Shown here piece after piece: positions 5,794-12,506 of a stretch of 12,506 nucleotides of DNA. The position numbers were made by a program, and so were the translations under genes. Source of the DNA: Thiobacillus sp. (lineage in GTDB: Bacteria > Pseudomonadota > Gammaproteobacteria > Burkholderiales > Thiobacillaceae); NCBI GenBank assembly GCA_020217265.1, contig JAIWOS010000103.1, forward strand, positions 1 to 12,506, read 5' to 3'. Positions within the stretch are counted from its first letter, which is position 1, and each line of letters opens with the position of its first letter. The notes beneath the pieces are model-generated. The model was given only the letters and a program-made list of their open reading frames with translations, did not search any database and was not told the DNA's origin.

Positions 5794-8586
5794 TCAGGAC
5801 GCGGCGGCGTCGCTGACGGGGGCGAGGGCGGGGTGGTCGGCTGTGGGGCGGTCGAGGAAATAGCCCTGCACCAGGTCGATGCCGTAAGTGCGCAGGAGCG
5901 TCAGCGTCTTGCCGTCTTCGACGTACTCGGCCAGCACCGATTTGCCCAGGCCGAGCGCCACGCTGACCATCGCCTGCACGAACACCTGGTTGTCGGGGTC
6001 GTTGGGCAGGTCGCGGATGAAGATGCCGTCGATCTTGATGGTGTCGACGTCGAGGTGCTTGAGGTAGGCGAAGGAGGCGAAGCCCACGCCGAAATCGTCG
6101 AGGTAGACGCGACAGCCCAGCTGGTGCAGCGCCTCGATCATGCGTTGGGCGTCGTGCAGGTCGGAAACGGCGGCGGTTTCGGTGATTTCGACGATGAGGC
6201 GCCGCGGGGCGACCTGCCGGGCGCGCAGTTCGTCGCCGATGAACTGCGGGAGGTCGGGTTCGGACAGCGAGCGCCCCGAGAGGTTGACGGCAATCGGCGG
6301 AATGGCGTCGTCGGCCGCCAGCTGGCGCACCACCTCGCGGATCACCCAGCGGTCGATCTCGAGGATGCGGCCGCTCTTTTCGGCGAGCGGGATGAAATGT
6401 CCCGGCATGATGAGCTGGCCGGGGTCGCGCTCGTCGACCATGCGGATGAGCGCCTCCAGGTGCGACAGGCCGCCGGCCTCGGCGTGATAGACGCCCTGGT
6501 AATGCAGCTGGAACAGGTTCTTGTCGATGGCGTTGCTGATGCGCTCGCTCCACGACAGGCGCGCGCGCATTTCGCTGTCGGCGTCGATATCGGCGCGATA
6601 CACGCGCCAGGTGTTCTTGCCGGCGCTTTTCGCCTGGTACATGGCGATGTCGGCGCGCGCGACGAGGTCGTCGGCGTCGGTGGCGTGGGTCGGATAGTAG
6701 GCGATGCCGAGGCTGGTGGTGAGCCTGAGATTCTGGCCCTCGAAGCGGAAGGGAATCTGCGCGATGGCGCGCACCACGCGTTCGGCCAGCGCCACGGCCT
6801 CGTTGTCGTGCACGCCGGGCAGCAGGATGGCGAATTCGTCACCGCCCAGCCGCGCCAGCACCTCGTTGCGCCGCACCAGCGCGCCGATCTCGCCGGCCAC
6901 GCGGATCAGCAGCGCGTCGCCGGCGCGGTGGCCGTAGCTGTCGTTGATGGTCTTGAATTCGTCGAGGTCGAAGAACATCACCGCCGAGCGCATCTGGTGG
7001 CGGTCGGATTCGAGCATGGTGCGCGCGAGTTCCTGCTGGAAGCGGTGGCGGTTGTAGAGCCCGGTGAGCGGATCGCGTTCGGCCAGATACACCAGCTGCT
7101 CGGCGGTCTGGCGCTCGCGGGTGACGTCCTCGTAGATCCACAGGTGGCCGATGAAACGGCCCTCGCCGTCGCGCACCGGGTAGTCGAGTTCGGTGATGAC
7201 GCGGCCATCGGTCATCTGGATTTCGAAGCTGTCGGACACCTCGCGCGTTTCCAGCACCGACAGCAGGTGCCGGGAAAAATGATCCGGCCGCGCCAGCGTG
7301 GACGTGGACTTGGCCAGCACCTCGTGCACGCGCAGCCCGATCAGCGGGAGGGTTTCGTCGATCATCCACATGCGCGTGAACGACGGGTTGTGGTAGATCA
7401 CGCGGCTGTCGGTGCCGACGAACAGGATGCCCAGATTCATCGCGGAGAGCAGCGAGACGAGGCGCGCGCGTTCCTGCTCGGTTTCTTCCAGATACTTGCG
7501 CTGCAGGCTTTCGGCCGTGCGCAGTTCGTTCACGGCCTGGCGCAGGTTGGCTTCGGTCGACTTGAGATCGTCGATGCTATGGATGCTGGCGCGAATGCCC
7601 TGGTAGACGCCGTTGTAGTCGTGGATGGGCTGCCAGTTCACCGAGGCCCAGAAGTGGCCGCCGTCGGCGCGGCACAGGCGCAGCGCGTAACCCTGGCCCG
7701 AGGTGCCGCGTAGCGCGACGCGCAGCTGGAATTCGGCAGCGGTGCGATCTTCCGGGTGGATCACGTCGGACGGGAAGTTCATCTTGCCCATGCAGGTGCC
7801 GACGCTGTAGCCGAGCATGCGTTCGACCGAGGGGTTGATCCACAGCAACTTGCCTTCGGGCGAGAGCCAGAATTCGAGGTCGTGGGTGTAGTCAGCGATG
7901 GCGTGAAAGCGGGCCTCGTTTTCCCTGGCGCGCGCGACGCTCTGTTCGATGGCTTCGGCCATGCCGTTGAAGGTCTGCACCAGCAGGCCGATTTCGTCCG
8001 CGCCGGCGTGGTCGACCCGGACGTCGAGCTCGCCCTGCGCCATGCGCCGGCTGGCGCGCGCCAGCGCGTCGAAGCGCCGGATCACCGCGCCGGTGGACAG
8101 CGCCAGCAAGGCGGTGGTCAGCAACAGAGCGGCCAGCGCGATGAGCAAGCTGCGGCGCATGTAGCGCTTCTGCGCATCGCGCACGAAATCGCCCGGCAGC
8201 ACCAGCCGGGTTTTGCCGTAATGCTGCCCTGCGAGATCGACCGGAAGTTCGACGCTGAAATCGTCATCGCCGCCGGCCGCGCCCACCAGGTGGACGATGC
8301 GTCCGTCGTTGTCGCGTACCTCGATCTGTTTCAGGCTGCTGGTGCGCTTCAGGGAATCGACGATGTCGCGCACGCTGGCGTCGTCCTGCTGCGAGAGAGG
8401 CGCCTGCAGTGCCACGGCCAGGGCTCCGGCAATTTCCTGGATGCGGGCCTGGGCCTGTTTTTCCAGGGCGTCGCGGGTGAGCTGCACGCCGTTCCAGATC
8501 AGGAACGACAGCATCACCACCTCGACCGCCAGCGCGGCGAGCGTCAGTTTGTAGCGCAGCGACAGCCGGCTCCACCAGGCCTTCAT
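5794..8586 (-). CDS. Membrane sensor with HAMP, PAS, GGDEF and EAL domains
   Basis: This is a 930-residue inner-membrane protein of c-di-GMP turnover. In order: a TM helix (about 12-32), a periplasmic region (about 35-143), a second TM (about 146-165), HAMP (about 166-220), PAS (about 222-345, with NPSVERMLGY and HPEDR), a coiled linker, a second PAS (about 372-490, with NPSFTRMWM), GGDEF (about 495-665) and EAL (about 675-915). The active-site GGDEF is intact at 581-585. The inhibitory site reads RRNE (572-575) instead of RxxD. In the EAL domain EALIR (711-715), N768, E800, DDFG (830-833), K851, E887 and QGYF are kept, so both activities are possible. The ATG overlaps the stop of the upstream binding-protein gene as ATGA, making that protein its likely partner. 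The net activity, cyclase or phosphodiesterase, cannot be told. Confidence 0.93.
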   Translation of the reverse strand: MKAWWSRLSLRYKLTLAALAVEVVMLSFLIWNGVQLTRDALEKQAQARIQEIAGALAVALQAPLSQQDDASVRDIVDSLKRTSSLKQIEVRDNDGRIVHLVGAAGGDDDFSVELPVDLAGQHYGKTRLVLPGDFVRDAQKRYMRRSLLIALAALLLTTALLALSTGAVIRRFDALARASRRMAQGELDVRVDHAGADEIGLLVQTFNGMAEAIEQSVARARENEARFHAIADYTHDLEFWLSPEGKLLWINPSVERMLGYSVGTCMGKMNFPSDVIHPEDRTAAEFQLRVALRGTSGQGYALRLCRADGGHFWASVNWQPIHDYNGVYQGIRASIHSIDDLKSTEANLRQAVNELRTAESLQRKYLEETEQERARLVSLLSAMNLGILFVGTDSRVIYHNPSFTRMWMIDETLPLIGLRVHEVLAKSTSTLARPDHFSRHLLSVLETREVSDSFEIQMTDGRVITELDYPVRDGEGRFIGHLWIYEDVTRERQTAEQLVYLAERDPLTGLYNRHRFQQELARTMLESDRHQMRSAVMFFDLDEFKTINDSYGHRAGDALLIRVAGEIGALVRRNEVLARLGGDEFAILLPGVHDNEAVALAERVVRAIAQIPFRFEGQNLRLTTSLGIAYYPTHATDADDLVARADIAMYQAKSAGKNTWRVYRADIDADSEMRARLSWSERISNAIDKNLFQLHYQGVYHAEAGGLSHLEALIRMVDERDPGQLIMPGHFIPLAEKSGRILEIDRWVIREVVRQLAADDAIPPIAVNLSGRSLSEPDLPQFIGDELRARQVAPRRLIVEITETAAVSDLHDAQRMIEALHQLGCRVYLDDFGVGFASFAYLKHLDVDTIKIDGIFIRDLPNDPDNQVFVQAMVSVALGLGKSVLAEYVEDGKTLTLLRTYGIDLVQGYFLDRPTADHPALAPVSDAAAS

Positions 8587-9425
8587 GGGACTTTCCGCAT
8601 GAGTTCCTGCACCTGCAGGGCGTAGGGGCGGAAGGCGCGCAGTTCGGTTCCGTCAACCTCGGCAAACCCGCCGTAGCCGCCGCGCTGCATCATGGCATCC
8701 CCCTGCGGGCTGGTTTCGAAAACCAGCATTGCCCGGCGGACGGCGCGCGCTTCGGCGTCGCCTATGCGCGGATGGGTCAGAAACATCAGGCTCGACACCG
8801 GCGGGCTTTCGAGCAGCACGCGCAGCTTGTCGCGCAGTTCCGGCGCCAGCAGCCGATAGGGGTGCAGGCCGAGGGCGGCCGCATCCGCGCGCCCGCCGAT
8901 CACCTGCATGACCGCGTTGTTGTGGGTGCCGGTGTCGGTGGTCGTGTAATCGAGGCCGTGCCGCAAACCGTAAGTGGCCAGTTCGGCCTGGACCGCCAGC
9001 GCCGTGATCGCCATCGCATCGGCGCGCGCAAGGGTGTGGCCCTGCAGATCTTCGGGTTTGCGAATGGCAGAATCGGCACGTACCACCAAGAGGCCGTGCG
9101 TGGGCTGGGCATACTTGAGCAGCGGCCGGTAGCCCGCGTCCTGCCGCGCCAGCCAGGCAAGATGCGGCGCGGTCAGCAGGAGATCGTATTCGCCCTCGCG
9201 GGTGCGCTCGGCGAAGGTGCGGAAATCGCGCGCGCTGTAGATGATGACGGGGCGCCGCAGCTGTCTGGAAAGACTGTCGGCCAGGGGCTGGTAGGTCTCG
9301 ATGACCTGGCGTATCGACATGTTGGGAAAGACGCCGAATTTCAGCGGTGGCAGCGCGGCGGCAAGGCCCGTCAGCGCGTACGCGAGCAACAGGAAAAGGA
9401 ACGCGAGGCGTCGTTTAATGTGCAT
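8583..9425 (-). CDS. PhnD-type periplasmic binding protein, candidate sensor partner
   Basis: This is a 280-residue exported solute-binding protein of the phosphonate-binding (PhnD/SsuA/transferrin-like) type. The signal peptide is about residues 1-24. The mature part opens with LKFGVFPNMS, the first strand of the fold, followed by YQPLADSLSRQL. EYDLLLTAPHLAWLA (79-93) and the GTHNNAVMQVIGGRADAA segment (about 166-183) are typical of the family. The Ser/Thr-rich STSG-like loop that holds phosphonate in E. coli PhnD is not seen; ARADAMAITALAV stands there, so the ligand is probably something else. No ABC permease or ATPase gene adjoins it. Its stop shares ATGA with the start of the GGDEF-EAL gene, and its own start overlaps the paralogous upstream gene by 11 bases. 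I infer a sensing role, not transport. A soluble subunit for a distant transporter remains possible. Confidence 0.85.
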   Translation of the reverse strand: MHIKRRLAFLFLLLAYALTGLAAALPPLKFGVFPNMSIRQVIETYQPLADSLSRQLRRPVIIYSARDFRTFAERTREGEYDLLLTAPHLAWLARQDAGYRPLLKYAQPTHGLLVVRADSAIRKPEDLQGHTLARADAMAITALAVQAELATYGLRHGLDYTTTDTGTHNNAVMQVIGGRADAAALGLHPYRLLAPELRDKLRVLLESPPVSSLMFLTHPRIGDAEARAVRRAMLVFETSPQGDAMMQRGGYGGFAEVDGTELRAFRPYALQVQELMRKVP

Positions 9426-10230
9426 TGGGGCGTCCCGTCGTGAGGATCAGCTCGCGCGTGCGCGGCAGGTAAGCGTTCATGGCGGCGAGCGCGGACGGGT
9501 CAACGGCCGCGATGTGCAGCGGCGGCGGCGCCGGATACGCGAGCAGGGTGCGTTGCAGCCGGGCGCGCGTCGCCGGGGGGATGTCGCCGCGCGCCATGAA
9601 TACCAGCAGGGGGACGGGGCCGAGCTCGTGCGCGATGCGGACTTTGTCGAGGTGCTCCTGGCGCACCTGCCGGGTGGCCGCGAGCATGCTCACCGCGGCG
9701 TCGGCCCGGCCCTGCTGCACGGCCTGCACGGCAGCGTTGTGGCCGCCCGTTTCGAGCACGGTATAGTCGGACGGCTTGAGCCTGGTGTGCCTGGCGATCC
9801 AGCCTTCGGCAACCAGCGTCAGCAGCATGGCCCGGTCGGGGGTGGCGATGACGGCGCCTTTCGCGAGCGGCTCGCCAGCGCGATCACGCGCAGCGAGCAG
9901 GTAAGCCGGGGTGTCGGGCAGATAACGCGCCAACGGAACCCAGCCCCCCTCGGCCTGCGCCAGGCGTGCCAGATGCGCGGGCGCCAGCGCGAGATCGTAG
10001 TCGCCCGCGAGCATGCGCTGGCCGAACACCCGGGCATTGCGGGCGGTGACGACCCTGACGTGCCGCTTGAGCGTCTGTCCCAGGGAAGCCGCCAGTTTCT
10101 GATGTTCCACCACGAGTGCGCGCGCGCCCTGGTACGGCAGCACGCCCACGATGAAATCGCGGGCTGCGTGCGCATGGGCGGTCCAGATCAACAGGCTGCA
10201 CCCCAGGCAGCAGATCAACAGTCGATACAA
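9415..10230 (-). CDS. PhnD-type periplasmic binding protein, paralogue of its neighbour
   Basis: This is a 271-residue exported binding protein, clearly paralogous to the next gene. Shared features are the opening strand (IVGVLPYQG against KFGVFPNMS), YDLALAPAHLARLA (78-91) against YDLLLTAPHLAWLA, and GGHNAAVQAVQQGRADAA (162-179) against the matching segment there. A signal peptide (about 1-22) has a Cys-rich core (LLICCLGC) but no convincing lipobox. The phosphonate-type STSG loop is absent (ATPDRAMLLTLV). Divergence between the pair is substantial, so they probably bind different ligands or have different tasks. The start is a TTG, supported by AGGGGAG seven bases before it and by the lack of any nearby ATG. 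It lies 14 bases after argA, so it is expected on the same transcript. The call is firm for the family and open for ligand and role. Confidence 0.83.
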   Translation of the reverse strand: MYRLLICCLGCSLLIWTAHAHAARDFIVGVLPYQGARALVVEHQKLAASLGQTLKRHVRVVTARNARVFGQRMLAGDYDLALAPAHLARLAQAEGGWVPLARYLPDTPAYLLAARDRAGEPLAKGAVIATPDRAMLLTLVAEGWIARHTRLKPSDYTVLETGGHNAAVQAVQQGRADAAVSMLAATRQVRQEHLDKVRIAHELGPVPLLVFMARGDIPPATRARLQRTLLAYPAPPPLHIAAVDPSALAAMNAYLPRTRELILTTGRPNAH

Positions 10231-10237
10231 AGCCTCG

Positions 10238-10244
10238 CTCCCCT
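10238..10244 (-). promoter_or_regulatory. Ribosome binding site fixing a TTG start
   Basis: The minus-strand sequence AGGGGAG lies seven bases before the TTG at 10228-10230 and directly follows the argA stop codon. Spacing and strength support the TTG as the true start of the upstream binding-protein gene and imply re-initiation by ribosomes ending argA. Confidence 0.6.
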
Positions 10245-11558
10245 TTATAGCGATTTTTCGAGAACCTTGGATCTCCGCTTGTAGTTGTAGAGCGCTTGCT
10301 TGCGCTGCGGCAGCCGGTCCGGGCTGCTGTCGACGAAGCCGCGCTCCTCGAACCAGTGTTCGGTGCGCGTCGTCAGGACGAATAGTCGCCTGAAGCCGGC
10401 TTTTTTGCCATTCTTTTCTGCCGCGGCAAGCAGCAGGTCGCCGAAGCCGCGCCCGCGGAATTCCTGCGACACCGCCAGGCAGGCGAGTTCGGCGGCCTGT
10501 TCTTCAGGGAAAGGATAGAGCGCGGCGCAGCCGGCGACGACGCCGTCGGACTCCAGCACGATGAAGCGGTCGATTTCCATTTCGAGCAGTTCGCGCGAAC
10601 GCCGCACCAGGATGCCTTCGCGTTCCAGCGGTTCGATCAGGCCGAGGATGCCGCCGACGTCGTCGATGGTGGCCGGGCGCAGCGTTTCCAGCGGCGTCGG
10701 CGTGATCATCGTGCCGACCCCCTCGCGGGTGAAGAGCTCCGACAGCAGCGCGCCGTCGCGCTTGCGGCTGATGAGGTGCGCGCGCTTGACGCCGCGCGTG
10801 CAGGCGGCGACCGCGCACGGCAGGTAATAGGTCACGTCTTCCGGCAGTTTCTTGCCTTTGTCGAGGATCTGCCGCGCCTCGCTGACGGTGAGCGCGGTAT
10901 GGATCGCGCGTCCGCGGTCCGGCACGCCTTCGGTGTCCATCAGGAAAATCAGCTTGTCGGCGGCGAGTTCGGTGGCGGCCTGGGTGGCGACGTCTTCCAG
11001 GCTGAGGTTGAAGATTTCCCCGGTGGGCGAGTAGCCGATCGGCGAGAGCAGCACGATGTCGTGCTGGTCGAGCCGCCGCCGGATCGCCGCCGCGTCGATC
11101 TTGCGCACCTCGCCGGTATGCAGCAGATCGACGCCGTCGATGACCCCGATGGGCTTGGCGGTGACGAAGTTGCCCGAGGCCACGCGGATGTCGGCGCCGG
11201 CCATCGGCGTGTTGGCGATGCCGAGCGACAGCAGCGCCTCGATCTCGACCCGCACCGTGCCAGCGGCTTCCTTGACGCAGGCGAGCGCGGCGTCGTCGGT
11301 GACGCGCAACCCGCTCACGTAGCGGATCGCGGTGCCATTCTCGGTCAGCCGCGCCTCGACCTGCGGGCGCACCCCGTGCACCAGCACCAGCCGCACGCCC
11401 AGGCTGTTCAGCAGGTTCACGTCGTGCGCCAACTGGACGAAGCCGCCGTCGGCCACCAGTTCGCCGCCGAAGGCGATGACGAAGGTCTTGCCGCGAAAGC
11501 CGTGGATGTAGGGCGCGGCGGAACGGAACCAGTGGACGAAATTGGCGGTGTCTTTCAA
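10245..11558 (-). CDS. argA: Amino-acid N-acetyltransferase (N-acetylglutamate synthase)
   Basis: ArgA makes N-acetylglutamate from glutamate and acetyl-CoA, the first step of arginine synthesis, in the cytoplasm. The 437 residues match the usual length of the E. coli-type enzyme. An amino-acid-kinase-like domain (about 1-285) carries FRGKTFVIAFGGELV (21-35), LVLVHGVRPQVE (58-69) and CTRGVKRAHLISR (253-265); in the family it binds arginine for feedback inhibition. A GNAT acetyltransferase domain (about 293-437) has the acetyl-CoA loop EFRGRGFGDLLL (366-377) and HWFEERGF. The start is a TTG at 11556-11558: an in-frame stop lies 27 bases upstream with no ATG between, and the conserved FVHWFRSAAPYIHGFRGK region begins at once. 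Two PhnD-type binding proteins and the GGDEF-EAL gene follow closely downstream. No ARG box or leader peptide was recognised. Confidence 0.95.
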   Translation of the reverse strand: MKDTANFVHWFRSAAPYIHGFRGKTFVIAFGGELVADGGFVQLAHDVNLLNSLGVRLVLVHGVRPQVEARLTENGTAIRYVSGLRVTDDAALACVKEAAGTVRVEIEALLSLGIANTPMAGADIRVASGNFVTAKPIGVIDGVDLLHTGEVRKIDAAAIRRRLDQHDIVLLSPIGYSPTGEIFNLSLEDVATQAATELAADKLIFLMDTEGVPDRGRAIHTALTVSEARQILDKGKKLPEDVTYYLPCAVAACTRGVKRAHLISRKRDGALLSELFTREGVGTMITPTPLETLRPATIDDVGGILGLIEPLEREGILVRRSRELLEMEIDRFIVLESDGVVAGCAALYPFPEEQAAELACLAVSQEFRGRGFGDLLLAAAEKNGKKAGFRRLFVLTTRTEHWFEERGFVDSSPDRLPQRKQALYNYKRRSKVLEKSL

Positions 11559-11732
11559 GAGGGCGGCCTGAAACGATGGGTTCTAGGGCGAAGGATACCG
11601 AAATCGCCCGGGCGGCGCAGACTTGCGGGCGGCGTTCAAATGTCGGGAATAATCTGGACGTGTCGCGCGTCTGTGCTGGAGGAAGCGTATTCCCAGGCGG
11701 TTCACCCAATTTTTTATTGAAGGAGAGTCAAT
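11559..11732. promoter_or_regulatory. Divergent control region between argA and the dsrE-like gene
   Basis: These 174 bases must hold both promoters. For the rightward gene, TTGCGG (11623-11628) and AATAAT (11648-11653) are spaced by 19 bases, a weak fit. The strong ribosome binding site AAGGAGAG at 11720-11727 is clear. An inverted repeat, GGGAATA (11645-11651) and TATTCCC (11688-11694), encloses 36 bases with a smaller GACG/CGTC inverted repeat inside. No convincing promoter for argA was found. No small gene is supported here. Confidence 0.4.
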
Positions 11733-12170
11733 ATGGCGAAGTGGATGCAATCGATGTCGCGTGCTCTGCTGGGCGGCCTGCTGGCGCTGGGCGTGTTCGC
11801 GCTGCCGGCCGCGGCGGGCGCGGCGGACAAGGCGAAGCTGGTGATCCAGGTCAGCGACAACGACCCGGCGAAATGGAACCTCGCGCTCAACAACGCGAAA
11901 AACATTCAGAAGGATCTGGGTCAGGACAAGGTCGAGCTCGAGATCGTCGCCTACGGGCCGGGGATCGGCATGCTGAAGGCCGAATCCGAGGTGGCCAACC
12001 GCGTCGCCGAGGCGGTCGACTCGGGCGTGAAGGTGGTGGCGTGCGAAAACACCATGCGCAGCCAGAAGCTCGGCCGGGCCGACATGAACGGCAAGATCGG
12101 CTACGTGCCGGCAGGCGTGGTCGAGATCATGCAGCGCCAGCAGCAGGGTTACGCCTATCTGCGGCCCTGA
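11733..12170 (+). CDS. Exported DsrE-like protein
   Basis: This is a 145-residue protein of the DsrE/DsrF-like superfamily, with a signal peptide (about 1-31, ending AAAGAA). The mature part begins DKAKLVIQVSDND and then has AKWNLALNNAKNIQKDLG, ELEIVAYGPGIGML and VVACENTMRSQKL. C104 in that last motif sits where DsrE-type proteins often carry their sulfur-handling cysteine. Cytoplasmic DsrE and TusD relay sulfur; exported single-domain members like this one are common in betaproteobacteria but their function is unclear. The start is firm, with AAGGAGAG before it. The gene stands alone, diverges from argA, and ends at a strong hairpin terminator. A periplasmic sulfur- or redox-related role is only inference, as no other sulfur gene lies in the window. 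Confidence 0.85.
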   Translation: MAKWMQSMSRALLGGLLALGVFALPAAAGAADKAKLVIQVSDNDPAKWNLALNNAKNIQKDLGQDKVELEIVAYGPGIGMLKAESEVANRVAEAVDSGVKVVACENTMRSQKLGRADMNGKIGYVPAGVVEIMQRQQQGYAYLRP

Positions 12171-12185
12171 GCCCAGGCGGGGCGT

Positions 12186-12213
12186 AAAAAACCGGGCTGC
12201 GGCCCGGTTTTTT
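12186..12213. terminator. Bidirectional rho-independent terminator
   Basis: A perfect 12-base-pair stem (12186-12197 with 12202-12213) closes a TGCG loop. The stem is six A-T pairs followed by CCGGGC/GCCCGG, so it leaves a T run on either strand. It lies between the convergent dsrE-like and rsmE genes and can end transcripts from both sides. Confidence 0.92.
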
Positions 12214-12229
12214 GTTTGGTGGCGGCCGT

Positions 12230-12506
12230 TCAGAAATCACCCCACAGCGTTTGCATCGCTGCCAGCGCCGCCAGGGCGGCGGTTTCGGTGCGCAGGGTGC
12301 GCGGCCCGAGGCGCACCGGAATCGCGCGTGCCGCATCGAGCGCGGCGAGCTCGTCGGCCTCGAATCCGCCCTCGGGGCCGGCCACCAGCGTGTCGGCGCC
12401 GTCCGGTGGCGGCAGGTCGGCCAGCCGCGCCTTGGCCAGCGGCGACAGGAACAGCAGCCGGCCCGGCACGCGCGACCCCAGCCAGTTCGCCAGGGTCGTC
12501 GGCGGC
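12230..12506 (-). CDS. rsmE: 16S rRNA m3U1498 methyltransferase, C-terminal part
   Basis: RsmE methylates N3 of U1498 in 16S rRNA using S-adenosylmethionine. The 91 visible residues are the C-terminal part of the SPOUT domain. The motif LVAGPEGGFEADEL and the segment PVRLGPRTLRTETAALAAL form the knotted SAM-binding region and are highly characteristic. The frame stays open to the right edge (PPTTLANWLGSRVPGRLLFLSP), so the N-terminal PUA-like domain lies outside the window. A GTG at 12469 is internal and not the start. The protein ends in TLWGDF. It converges with the dsrE-like gene and shares its terminator. Confidence 0.93.
   Translation of the reverse strand, partial: PPTTLANWLGSRVPGRLLFLSPLAKARLADLPPPDGADTLVAGPEGGFEADELAALDAARAIPVRLGPRTLRTETAALAALAAMQTLWGDF

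Noticed and set aside
5766..5795. GC-rich inverted repeats after the GGDEF-EAL stop as a terminator
   Set aside because: Only a 4-base GCCC/GGGC stem with a short loop is seen and no T run follows on the minus strand; chance is likely in such GC-rich DNA.
4730..6553. Minus-strand open frame of 607 codons spanning the ybiT-like and GGDEF-EAL genes
   Set aside because: It is extremely Arg- and Pro-rich and out of frame with two well-identified proteins that cover the same bases.
5833..7713. Antisense open frame of 626 codons inside the GGDEF-EAL gene
   Set aside because: Its composition (Val, Ala, Gly, His, Asp, Gln) mirrors the codons of the real gene, and it has no recognisable motif or ribosome binding site.
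8583..10230. A complete phosphonate ABC transporter
   Set aside because: Only binding proteins are present. Both flanks are identified as argA and GGDEF-EAL, leaving no place for permease or ATPase genes.

Overview
The window looks like a chromosomal stretch of a high-GC betaproteobacterium. This is inferred from a bifunctional ArgA of the AAK-GNAT type, a YbiT-like ABC-F protein, PEP-CTERM proteins, a diheme c-type cytochrome, an exported DsrE-like protein and RsmE. I cannot name the genus from sequence alone. No tRNA, rRNA, CRISPR array, insertion sequence or integrase was seen.

Layout. At the left edge a response regulator gene runs leftwards out of the window (1-280, minus). A 124-base divergent region follows, holding two tandem palindromic 12-mers and a candidate promoter. 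Rightwards from 405 to 2883 lies a tight cluster of three exported PEP-CTERM proteins. The first is a matrixin-like zinc metalloprotease; the other two are of unknown function. They end 3 bases from the end of a long leftward block, with no terminator between.

The leftward block runs from 11558 down to 2887 in two parts. The upstream part is argA, then two paralogous PhnD-type periplasmic binding proteins, then a large membrane GGDEF-EAL protein. Its genes are packed by a 14-base gap, an 11-base overlap and a 4-base ATGA overlap. The downstream part follows a 72-base gap with a candidate extended -10 promoter. It holds a YbiT-like ABC-F ATPase, a divergent ketopantoate-reductase-like protein (ATGA overlap) and a diheme cytochrome c (41-base overlap). 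To the right of argA and diverging from it is an exported DsrE-like protein. A perfect bidirectional hairpin terminator separates that gene from the convergent 3' part of rsmE at the right edge.

How the genes may work together. The most interesting unit is the pair of binding proteins translationally coupled to the GGDEF-EAL protein, with no ABC permease or ATPase nearby. This looks like a ligand-sensing system feeding c-di-GMP turnover, comparable in logic to NspS-MbaA of Vibrio cholerae, and here it is co-transcribed with the first enzyme of arginine synthesis. The PEP-CTERM cluster is probably a set of exosortase-processed surface or matrix proteins. Their sorting enzyme is not in the window.
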